A stretch of 13,163 nt of DNA, taken from Firmicutes bacterium ZCTH02-B6. GTDB taxonomy: Bacteria; Bacillota; Limnochordia; Limnochordales; ZCTH02-B6. The position numbers and the translations under genes were made by a program. Position 1 is the stretch's first letter; every line of letters begins with the position of its first letter. Shown here piece by piece: positions 1 through 6,392 of this stretch. The stretch spans positions 1 to 13,163 of the forward strand of contig LZRQ01000097.1 of assembly GCA_002159155.1 (NCBI GenBank), read 5' to 3'. The notes beneath the pieces were generated by a model. It was given only the letters and a program-made list of their open reading frames with translations. It made no database searches and was not told the origin of the DNA.

Positions 1-357
1 CCCCCCCGCCGCGGCCGCACCAGCCTCGCGCACTGCCGCAGCGGCCACGAAGGCCAGCAAGGGCGCCTGCCGCGCCGGGAGAGACGGCCGGAGCAACACG
101 GAAAACCAGAGCCCCAAGCCCGCCGGCGAGTCCCACGCCCGCCCGCGGCGGCCGCGGCCTGCGGTTTGCCGATCGGCGACGACAACGAGGCCCTCGGGCG
201 CGCCCGCCCGCGCCTCGACCCGCACCACGTCGTTGGTGGAGCCGGTTTCAGGCAAGTATACGACCCGCCGAAAACAGACCGCGTCCAGCCCCGCCAGCAC
301 CCGCTCGGGGGTCGGCACATCCAGCCGCTCTGCCGTCTCGCGGCCCGCGTCCACCAC
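1..357 (-). CDS. birA: Biotin--[acetyl-CoA-carboxylase] ligase (BPL), 3' part missing at window edge
   Basis: Attaches biotin to the biotin carboxyl carrier protein of acetyl-CoA carboxylase and related enzymes through biotinyl-5'-AMP. Only the first 119 codons are present; the frame is still open at position 1. Visible landmarks of the BPL/LplA catalytic fold are the substrate-contact stretch ETGSTND (residues 37-43), APEGLVVVADRQTAGRGRRGR (53-73) containing the biotin/ATP-binding GRGRRGR loop, and AWDSPAGLGLWFSVLLRP (74-91). I chose the GTG at 357 because GCGAGGA lies just upstream; an adjacent second GTG is possible. Only about 35 residues precede the catalytic core, so the winged-helix repressor domain of bifunctional BirA is absent and this is probably a ligase-only form. 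It follows folB by 46 bp on the same strand, so the two are likely co-transcribed; in Bacillus this slot after folB is folK. Family assignment is firm; the lipoate-ligase alternative is less likely given the GRGRRGR motif. Confidence 0.9.
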   Translation of the reverse strand, partial: MVDAGRETAERLDVPTPERVLAGLDAVCFRRVVYLPETGSTNDVVRVEARAGAPEGLVVVADRQTAGRGRRGRAWDSPAGLGLWFSVLLRPSLPARQAPLLAFVAAAAVREAGAAAAGG

Positions 358-403
358 GATTCCTCGCTCCCCTGCCCTGCGCTCACGCCCACGCCATCGC
401 CGC

Positions 404-763
404 TTACGCGGGCCGCGTAATCTCGATTTCGGCGTAGTCGACGGGGCCTCCCACGGGAGCATGGGGCTTGCGCACCCGCACGGTGACCCGCGCTGCAGGT
501 AACGCGGCCAATAGACGAGCCGCGACGGTCTCGGCCACGGTCTCCAGGAGCTTGTGCGGGCCGCCCTCCACGATCTCTTTGACGATCGCGTACACTTCGG
601 CGTAGTTGATGGTCAAGGCAAGCTCGTCCGCGCTGCCGGCGGGGCGCAAATCAGTGAAAAGGTCCACGTCCACCTCAAACCGCCGGCCCAGCTCGTGCTC
701 GACCGCGTAGGCCCCGTGGTAGGCGTAAAACACCATGTTGCGCAGGGAAATCCGATCCGCCAC
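404..763 (-). CDS. folB: Dihydroneopterin aldolase
   Basis: Cleaves 7,8-dihydroneopterin to 6-hydroxymethyl-7,8-dihydropterin and glycolaldehyde in cytosolic folate synthesis. The 119-residue length is the family norm (about 120). Recognisable signatures: YHGAYAVEHELGRRF (residues 15-29) with the expected catalytic Glu22, the active-site Tyr54 in NYAEVY, LLETVAE (72-78), and RVRKP (96-100) with catalytic Lys99, followed by PVDYAEIEITR. The start is the GTG at 763, placed by an excellent AGGAGGGG Shine-Dalgarno at 776-769 with 5-nt spacing; the frame runs open further upstream but that part is non-conserved and crosses a terminator hairpin. The gene lies downstream of ftsH and upstream of birA. 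folE, which acts earlier in the same pathway, is about 8 kb away on the other strand; folK and folP are not seen here. Confidence 0.95.
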   Translation of the reverse strand: MADRISLRNMVFYAYHGAYAVEHELGRRFEVDVDLFTDLRPAGSADELALTINYAEVYAIVKEIVEGGPHKLLETVAETVAARLLAALPAARVTVRVRKPHAPVGGPVDYAEIEITRPA

Positions 764-848
764 TGCTGCCCCTCCTGGCTGGCGTCGCCCTCGGTCTGCT
801 CGTCGCCGCACCGCTGGTCGCCCGCACGGTGCCCGTGGCTTGGGTCGC

Positions 849-875
849 AAAAGCCCCGGCCTGCCGGCCGGGGCT
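849..875 (-). terminator. Intrinsic terminator after ftsH
   Basis: On the minus strand a 9-bp GC-rich stem (AGCCCCGGC at 852-860 pairing with 867-875, 6-nt loop) is followed directly by TTTT and then GCGACC. It sits 30 bp past the ftsH stop and upstream of folB, so it probably ends or attenuates the ftsH transcript. The U-tract is short, so partial read-through into folB is possible; I see no clear separate promoter for folB in 764-848. Confidence 0.7.
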
Positions 876-905
876 CGCTGCGTCTCCACGTAGGTTTGCG
901 GCCGG

Positions 906-2903
906 TCACTCGATCCCGATGGCCGGCTTGGGGTTGGGTGCCTTGTCCAGCAGACGCTCCTCGTGGCTGGGCCCCGAGGGCTTGCCGGCCGCGGGCCGCC
1001 CGCCCGCGGCCCCGGTCGCCGGCCGCTCCACAGCTGCAGCCGTTGCCTGGGCTTCGGCCGTCTGAGAAGCGACCGCCGCGTCCTCCTGGAATTCCGGCTC
1101 CGTCTCCTCTTGGCCGATGACCTGCAGGAACTCCTTGCGGCTCAGCGTCTCCTGTTCGATGAGAGCCTCGGCCACGGCGACGACTTCGTTCCAGTGGTCC
1201 TTAAGCACCTGCAAGGCCGTCTGGTGAGCCTGGTCGATAATGTTTCGCACTTCCTGGTCAATGGCCGCCGCGACCTCCTCGCTGTAGTTGCGGTCGCGGG
1301 CGATATCCCGGCCAAGGAAGATATTTTCCTCCGCCGGCCGGCCAAAGGCCTGCGGCCCGAGCCGGTCGCTCATACCCCACTCCATCACCATCTTGCGGGC
1401 AAGGCGCGTGACTTCCTCCAGATCGCCTTTGGCGCCGGTGCTGATCTCGCCAAACTTGAGCTCCTCCGCCGCCCGGCCGCCCAAGGCCGCCGTCAGCTCA
1501 TCCATCAGCTCGGAGCGGGTCATGAGGTACGCGCGTTCCTCCCGCGGGAGGAACTGGGTGTACCCACCGGCCATGCCGCGTCCGACGATGGTCACCTTGT
1601 GCACCGGGTTGGCGTGGGGCAAGTAATGCGCCACAATCGCGTGCCCCGCCTCGTGGTAGGCGTACACTTCTTTGACCCGCTGCGTGAGGACCCGCCCCTT
1701 GCGCGCGGGCCCCAGGATGACCCGGTCGATGGCCTCCTCAAGCTCGGCCATGGTGATCTCCTTCTTGCCCCGGCGAGCAGCGAGGATGGCGCCTTCGTTC
1801 ATGACGCTCTCCAGATCTGCCCCGGAGAAACCGGGCGTGCGCCGCGCGATGACCTTGAGGTCCACGTCCTTGGCCAATGGCTTATTGCGCGCATGCACCT
1901 TGAGAATGGCCTCGCGCCCTTTGACGTCGGGCCGGTCCACAATGATCTTGCGGTCAAACCGGCCCGGCCGCAGCAACGCGGGGTCCAGGACGTCCGGCCG
2001 GTTGGTGGCCGCCATGACGATGATGCCGGTGTTGGGCTCAAAGCCGTCCATTTCCACCAGCATCTGATTCAACGTCTGCTCCCGCTCGTCGTGCCCGCCG
2101 CCGAGGCCTGCGCCGCGCTGGCGGCCCACAGCGTCCAGCTCATCGATGAACACGATGCACGGCGCATTCTTCTTGGCCGTGTCAAACAGGTCGCGTACAC
2201 GGGCGGCGCCGACGCCCACAAACATCTCCACAAAGTCGGAACCGCTGATGCTAAAGAACGGCACGCCGGCCTCACCAGCCACGGCCCGGGCAAGCAGCGT
2301 CTTACCGGTACCGGGCGGGCCGACCAGCAGCACGCCCTTAGGAATCTTCGCGCCCAGCTCGGCAAACCGCTTGGGGTGCTTGAGAAACTCGACGACCTCG
2401 ACAAGCTCCTCCTTGGCCTCATCGAGCCCCGCCACGTCCTCGAAGCGCACCTTGGTGCGTTCCTCGGTGTGCAGCTTGGCGCGGCTTTTGCCAAAGGACA
2501 TGGCGCGGTTGCTGCCACCCTGCATCTGGTTGAGGATAAACAGCCACAGCACGATGAAGATGCCGATGGTGAGCAGGTGCGGCAACAGCGACATCCAGAA
2601 CGGCGGCTGCGGCTCCTCCTGGGCGCTCACCTGGACACCCCGCTCAATCAGCATGTTGCCCAGGTTAGTCGTGCCCGCGGGGATGTAAGTCTGGAACAGG
2701 GTGCCGTCACGCAGCTGCCCCTCCACCCGCTGTTCGCCGATGATGGTCACCTGGGAAATGCGGTTCTCGTTGACCCACTGCATGAACTGCGAGTAGGTGA
2801 CCTCCTGGCGCCGCTCCTGCGTCGGGTAAAGGCTGCTGACGATCGACACCGCGATGATGGCGATCAGCAGGTAAAGGCTAATGCCTCTTAGAAACCGATT
2901 CAA
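906..2903 (-). CDS. ftsH: ATP-dependent zinc metalloprotease FtsH (M41)
   Basis: Membrane-anchored AAA+ protease that unfolds and degrades membrane and regulatory proteins as a hexamer. In 665 residues: TM helix at about 8-25, an extracytoplasmic domain to about 103, second TM at about 106-125, then the AAA+ module with Walker A GPPGTGKT (195-202), pore loop FVGVG (228-232), Walker B IVFIDE (250-255), second region of homology around [14 protein letters not shown] (291-304) with arginine fingers R312 and R315, and the M41 domain with zinc motif HEAGH (417-421) and third ligand D494. Walker B reads DELDAV instead of the usual DEIDAV. After about residue 600 there is a low-complexity Ala/Pro/Glu-rich tail. 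The start is TTG at 2903, decided by GGGGAGG at 2917-2911 (7-nt spacing) and by the normal N-terminal MNRFLRG; an upstream frame extension is not FtsH-like. The tilS-ftsH order matches Bacillus, but hpt, usually between them, is absent. Confidence 0.98.
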   Translation of the reverse strand: MNRFLRGISLYLLIAIIAVSIVSSLYPTQERRQEVTYSQFMQWVNENRISQVTIIGEQRVEGQLRDGTLFQTYIPAGTTNLGNMLIERGVQVSAQEEPQPPFWMSLLPHLLTIGIFIVLWLFILNQMQGGSNRAMSFGKSRAKLHTEERTKVRFEDVAGLDEAKEELVEVVEFLKHPKRFAELGAKIPKGVLLVGPPGTGKTLLARAVAGEAGVPFFSISGSDFVEMFVGVGAARVRDLFDTAKKNAPCIVFIDELDAVGRQRGAGLGGGHDEREQTLNQMLVEMDGFEPNTGIIVMAATNRPDVLDPALLRPGRFDRKIIVDRPDVKGREAILKVHARNKPLAKDVDLKVIARRTPGFSGADLESVMNEGAILAARRGKKEITMAELEEAIDRVILGPARKGRVLTQRVKEVYAYHEAGHAIVAHYLPHANPVHKVTIVGRGMAGGYTQFLPREERAYLMTRSELMDELTAALGGRAAEELKFGEISTGAKGDLEEVTRLARKMVMEWGMSDRLGPQAFGRPAEENIFLGRDIARDRNYSEEVAAAIDQEVRNIIDQAHQTALQVLKDHWNEVVAVAEALIEQETLSRKEFLQVIGQEETEPEFQEDAAVASQTAEAQATAAAVERPATGAAGGRPAAGKPSGPSHEERLLDKAPNPKPAIGIE

Positions 2904-2910
2904 AAGATAA

Positions 2911-2917
2911 CCTCCCC
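2911..2917 (-). promoter_or_regulatory. Shine-Dalgarno that fixes the TTG start of ftsH
   Basis: GGGGAGG on the minus strand, 7 nt before the TTG codon at 2903. There is no ATG or GTG with comparable spacing, so FtsH probably initiates at TTG, which can lower translation rate. Confidence 0.75.
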
Positions 2918-3061
2918 TCGCCGGGCGGGAAAAACAAAGCGCGCCTCCCCACCCACTGCAACGGCCGTGCCGGCGCTGCGTGGACGGCTTTGTCAAGGCG
3001 CGGTCCGTTCGGAACGGTGTACACCAAATCTCGAGCCTGAACTGACCCTTAGTGCCCGTTT

Positions 3062-3090
3062 ATTATAGCATGGCCCGAGAGGCTTTACAA
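3062..3090 (-). promoter_or_regulatory. SigA-type promoter for ftsH
   Basis: Minus strand: -35 TTGTAA (3090-3085), exactly 17-nt spacer, -10 TATAAT (3067-3062, perfect consensus). It begins just past the tilS stop codon, so ftsH can be transcribed independently of tilS. The predicted transcript start near 3055 gives a leader of about 150 nt, which contains two adjacent dyads: CCGTTC-G-GAACGG (3005-3017) and the perfect palindrome GGTGTACACC (3016-3025). These may be operator sites or RNA structure. Confidence 0.8.
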
Positions 3091-3105
3091 CAATAGGGGC
3101 AAGTG

Positions 3106-4680
3106 TCACTTCACGCGCAAGGCTTTGAGCCTTAGCACCCGTTCCGTCTTGTCCGTAACGGCCGCGCGGGCATCCGTCCGCAGCCCTACGACCCAAAGGA
3201 TACCCGCCTGGTCGGCGATGATCGGCGTCCGACCCCGCTGCTCGGCCGGCACCTTGGCGTCCACAAACAGATCCTGCAGCTTCTTCGAACCCGCCAGCCC
3301 CAGCGGCCGCATCCGGTCCCCAGGTCGCCACGTGCGCACCACCAGGGGCGGCACGACGCGGTCCCAATCCAACACGACCTGTTCCGGCCCGCTGGCCGCC
3401 CTTGGGTTAACCACCAACTCCTGCGACGCGGGCGGCTCCACGAGCTCCGCCCGGACGACCAGACCCAGTTGAGGGACGCCGGTCTCGCCCGGAACGTCGA
3501 GTTGGATCTGGTTGAGCACAGCCTGGTTGAGCTCGGCCTGAAAAGCGGGACCGCCGGCTGCTCCCGCTACAGTCGACGCTGCGGGCGTCCCCGCCCCCCC
3601 GTTCGCACCCAAACGCTGCAGCACGAGCCACCGGCCCTGCCGGCGCACGCGTACGCCGCCCGGCACCGTCACTGCGCCACCAGCGTCGAGCAGCGCCACG
3701 ATGGCCGCGACGTGTTCGGCCGTGACCGCGGCCACATCGACGCCGGCGACCCGCAAAGCGCGCCGCACGACGCGCCCCGCCAGAGGCCCGGGCAGGCTCC
3801 TCAGGCCATCCACGGGAAGCGCCGGCGGGGTAAAGCCTTGGACGCCTTGGACACCTTGGACACCTTGAACGCCTTCGACCCCTTCAACCCATTGGACATC
3901 TTCGCTGCGTCCACCCGCCCCGCGCCGCGCCAGCCGCCGATATGCCCGCCGGGCCACGGCCTCCAACAGGTCGTCGTCCTCCCGCAGCAACGCTGCCGTG
4001 CGGCTCAAAACGACCCGGATGTTGGGATTGTACTCCCGTTCCAAGAGCGGCAGCAGGTGGTGGCGGATCCGGTTGCGCAGGTAGTGCGGCGCCGCATTGC
4101 TGGGATCGCGCCGGGGCTCGAGCGCGAACGCTTGGCAGTACGCCTCGATGTCGGCGCGGCTCACCGTCAGCAGGGGGCGGATATAGGGCCCTCGCCTGGG
4201 TCGCATACCCGCCAGTCCCGTGGCCCCCGCGCCGCGCAGCAGGCGCATGAGCACCGTCTCCGCCTGGTCATCGGCCTGGTGTCCGAGAGCAATGCGGTTT
4301 GCCCCCACCGCCCGGGCGGTCTCCGCCAAAACGCGGTAACGCACCCTGCGCGCCGCCTGCTGCAGCGACTCGCCAGCCCGGCGCTCGCCTCGGACGTCTA
4401 CGCTGGCAACGGTCACCGGCACTCCCCACTGCCGGGCCGTCGCTTCGACAAAGGCCGCGTCCTCCGCCGCCTCGGCCCGCAGGCCATGATTGACATGCAC
4501 CGCGTGCAAGGTGAGGCGCCACGGCTCTTTCATCCGCGTTAGCAGGTGCAAGAGCGCCAGCGAGTCCGGACCGCCGGAAACCGCCACCAGCACCTTGTCG
4601 CCCGCCTGCAACAGCCGGCGGCGCTTCATGAACTTCTCGACCCGGTCCAGTAGGTCCAGCCTTCTCCCTCCGGTCGGCAC
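3106..4680 (-). CDS. tilS: tRNA(Ile)-lysidine synthetase
   Basis: Converts C34 of tRNA-Ile(CAU) to lysidine using ATP and lysine, so that it reads AUA. The N-terminal PP-loop ATPase motif SGGPDS is at residues 35-40, followed by HVNHGLR, GHQADDQAETVLMRLLRG, GLAGM, and RPLL; the C-terminal TilS domain runs from WRPGDRMRPLG (about 451) through GSKKLQDLFVDAKVP to the end. At 524 residues it is somewhat longer than Bacillus TilS. Between the catalytic and C-terminal parts, residues 262-282 form seven V-x-G/W triplets (VEG, VQG) encoded by a 9-bp tandem repeat. The start is uncertain: GTG 4680 is used here; CTG 4659 is well placed after GGAGGG, and ATG 4629 also leaves an intact catalytic domain. 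It is the upstream neighbour of ftsH, as in Bacillus. Confidence 0.95.
   Translation of the reverse strand: MPTGGRRLDLLDRVEKFMKRRRLLQAGDKVLVAVSGGPDSLALLHLLTRMKEPWRLTLHAVHVNHGLRAEAAEDAAFVEATARQWGVPVTVASVDVRGERRAGESLQQAARRVRYRVLAETARAVGANRIALGHQADDQAETVLMRLLRGAGATGLAGMRPRRGPYIRPLLTVSRADIEAYCQAFALEPRRDPSNAAPHYLRNRIRHHLLPLLEREYNPNIRVVLSRTAALLREDDDLLEAVARRAYRRLARRGAGGRSEDVQWVEGVEGVQGVQGVQGVQGFTPPALPVDGLRSLPGPLAGRVVRRALRVAGVDVAAVTAEHVAAIVALLDAGGAVTVPGGVRVRRQGRWLVLQRLGANGGAGTPAASTVAGAAGGPAFQAELNQAVLNQIQLDVPGETGVPQLGLVVRAELVEPPASQELVVNPRAASGPEQVVLDWDRVVPPLVVRTWRPGDRMRPLGLAGSKKLQDLFVDAKVPAEQRGRTPIIADQAGILWVVGLRTDARAAVTDKTERVLRLKALRVK
3837..3899. repeat. Seven-unit 9-bp tandem repeat inside tilS
   Basis: Plus-strand units in order: CTTGGACGC, CTTGGACAC, CTTGGACAC, CTTGAACGC, CTTCGACCC, CTTCAACCC, ATTGGACAT. 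The copies at the low-coordinate end are nearly identical and diverge toward the other end. On the coding (minus) strand each unit encodes one V-Q-G or V-E-G triplet (last one VQW), so unit gain or loss keeps tilS in frame. Confidence 0.9.
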
Positions 4681-5144
4681 TGCGACTTCATTATCGGCCA
4701 CTGTCCGGTGAGCACGATCATGATCGAAAACAACGGTAACCCGCACGGGCGACTCGGTCAGGTAGACTGCGTTTACCCCTCGACCCAACAGTATACGCCA
4801 TACCCGCCTTCGACTCCGTTTCCGTTCGCCATCCTACGGGGGACGGAAACAGAGGCGCCTCGTGCGGTGCGCACGCATCAGATGATCTTGACGCCTACGG
4901 GCCCCGAATTGTTCGGTTAGGCCTTCCAGGTGCTCGTCAGGGGCGCCACTGGGGAGAAGTGCTGGAAAGTTTCGCGGGAGCAGTTGGTCCTTTGGTACAT
5001 ACCCGTGGAAGTGGGGCACGTCCCCGGCATCCTCGCGATGGTGCTCTTCGTGGGGTGAGGGAGAAGCATCGTCGCCTTGACACGGTCCGGGAACCCGGTG
5101 ATATCTTAGGCCGGGCAACGCCTCAGAGGAGCTGATACAGGCCG
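4681..5144. other. Gene-poor interval between tilS and the MFS exporter
   Basis: I find no convincing gene here. It contains a perfect 12-bp palindrome CGATCATGATCG at 4715-4726 just upstream of tilS, no well-formed tilS promoter, and the exporter promoter at 5077-5107. Short open stretches exist on both strands. One on the minus strand (about 5030-4840) contains GYVPKDQLLPRNFPALLP and PDEHLE, faintly reminiscent of N-termini of IS1182-type transposases; a plus-strand stretch ends at 5058 with a hydrophobic GILAMVLFVG. Neither is good enough to call a gene; a decayed remnant is possible. Confidence 0.5.
5077..5107 (+). promoter_or_regulatory. Promoter of the MFS exporter with MerR-type geometry
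   Basis: Perfect -35 TTGACA at 5077-5082 and -10 TATCTT at 5102-5107, separated by 19 nt, with the dyad CCGGG-AA-CCCGG (5087-5098) centred at 5092.5, almost exactly mid-spacer. Over-long spacers with a centred dyad are the hallmark of promoters activated by MerR-family regulators. Reading the -10 as GATATC (5100-5105) would give an ordinary 17-nt spacer, so the MerR reading is an inference. Confidence 0.6.
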
Positions 5145-6392
5145 ATGAACCGTGAGGCCGTGCAGGCCGGTGCACATCCGGCCTGCTGGAAACGGAACGT
5201 CGCGATCTTCCTTTCGACCCAGGCCATCTCGGTCTTTGGTTCTGCCCTTGTGCAGATGGCCATGACCTGGCACATCACCTTGTCGACCCAGTCGGGGGCT
5301 ATGATGGCCATTTCCGTCCTGGCTGGCTTCCTGCCCCTGTTTCTTGTGTCGCCCTTCGCCGGCGTCTGGGCCGACCGCTATAACCGGCGCCTGCTCATCG
5401 CTGTGGCCGATGGGCTGATCGCCTTGTGCACCCTCGTGCTGGCCATTCTGTTTCACCTGGGATACGGATCGGTGTGGCTCCTCTTTGTCGCGATGGCGGT
5501 GCGGGCCTTGGGAGGCGGGACGCAGGCACCGGCGGTCAACGCCCTGCTGCCCCAGTTTGTCCCGCAGGAACAGCTTGCCCGGGTCAACGCGATCAATAGC
5601 ACCATCCACTCCACCGTGAACCTCCTGGCGCCCATGGTGAGCGCCTTCCTCCTGACGGTAGCTTCCCTTGAAGCGATCTTCATGGTGGACGTCGTGACCG
5701 CGGCCATCGCCATCGCCATCCTGCTCATCTACCTGCGGGTGCCGCCCCACGAGCGGGCGGGCGCCACAGCGGGCACGGGTTACTTCACTGACCTGTGGGA
5801 AGGATTGGCCTACGTCCGGCGGAGCGCTTTCCTCAAGGCCTTCTTCCTTTTCATCTTCATCGTCCACCTGCTCAACGGCCCGGTGGCCTTCCTCACGCCC
5901 CTGCAGGTGGCCCGCACCTATGGGGAGGAAGTGTGGCGGCTTTCCACGATCGAGATGGGTTTCTCCGTGGGGATGGTGGTCGGCGGGGTGCTCATGGCCT
6001 CGTGGGGCGGGTTTCGCAACCGGGTGCATACGCTGGCCTTGGCCAACTTCGTCTTTGGCCTAGCGGGGATCGTCCTTGGCGTGGCGCCGGCTTTTGTCCT
6101 CTATGTGGCCACGATGGCGCTGGCCGGCTTCGTCATCCCGCTCTACACGACCGCCATGACGGTACTGCTCCAGGAGCGGGTAGAGGACGCCTTCCGCGGG
6201 CGTATCTTCGGGGTCAACACGATGATTTCCAGTGCGCTCATGCCCTTGTCCATGCTTGTCTACGGGCCGGTCGCGGACGTCGTGTCAGTCGAGACGCTCT
6301 TGCTGGTCACTGGGACGCTGATCGCCCTGCAGACTCCTTGGCTGCTGGGGACTCGGCATCTGCAACCGTCCGGCGCGCCTGCCGGCGGCTAG
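5145..6392 (+). CDS. MFS exporter, MefA/EntS-like (MFS_3) drug-efflux type
   Basis: A 415-residue, predicted 12-TM secondary transporter of the major facilitator superfamily, probably a proton-driven exporter in the cytoplasmic membrane. Motif A is clear at GVWADRYNRR (residues 73-82) between TM2 and TM3. The segments QMAMTWHIT (37-45), QAPAVNALLPQFVPQEQLARVNAI (127-150, in two blocks), and FRGRIFGVNTMISSALMPL (350-368) resemble macrolide-efflux MefA and enterobactin exporter EntS. Substrate cannot be read from sequence. The ATG at 5145 follows AGAGGAG (5125-5131) at a rather long 13-nt spacing. It has its own promoter, faces opposite to its neighbours, sits within the spoIIE-tilS interval, and overlaps the 3' end of spoIIE tail-to-tail by 86 bp; I infer later insertion, perhaps by horizontal transfer. 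No regulator gene is adjacent. Confidence 0.92.
   Translation: MNREAVQAGAHPACWKRNVAIFLSTQAISVFGSALVQMAMTWHITLSTQSGAMMAISVLAGFLPLFLVSPFAGVWADRYNRRLLIAVADGLIALCTLVLAILFHLGYGSVWLLFVAMAVRALGGGTQAPAVNALLPQFVPQEQLARVNAINSTIHSTVNLLAPMVSAFLLTVASLEAIFMVDVVTAAIAIAILLIYLRVPPHERAGATAGTGYFTDLWEGLAYVRRSAFLKAFFLFIFIVHLLNGPVAFLTPLQVARTYGEEVWRLSTIEMGFSVGMVVGGVLMASWGGFRNRVHTLALANFVFGLAGIVLGVAPAFVLYVATMALAGFVIPLYTTAMTVLLQERVEDAFRGRIFGVNTMISSALMPLSMLVYGPVADVVSVETLLLVTGTLIALQTPWLLGTRHLQPSGAPAGG

Noticed and set aside
963..2891. A 642-codon open frame on the plus strand opposite ftsH
   Set aside because: It mirrors the ftsH codons in a GC-rich genome, has no recognisable domain or ribosome-binding site, and the minus-strand FtsH is complete and conserved.
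2991..2996. Perfect TTGACA on the minus strand upstream of ftsH
   Set aside because: No -10-like hexamer at 16-19 nt; the TTGTAA/TATAAT pair at 3062-3090 is a far better promoter.
3109..3124. AAGGCT-TTG-AGCCTT hairpin at the end of tilS as a terminator
   Set aside because: It is inside the tilS coding end and has no following U-tract on the minus strand.
3469..4542. Long plus-strand open frame opposite tilS
   Set aside because: Shadow of the tilS coding frame; composition dominated by Arg, Pro, Gln and His, no family features.
5106..6029. Long minus-strand open frame opposite the exporter
   Set aside because: Highly charged, His/Gly/Asp-rich translation is the antisense image of a membrane protein.
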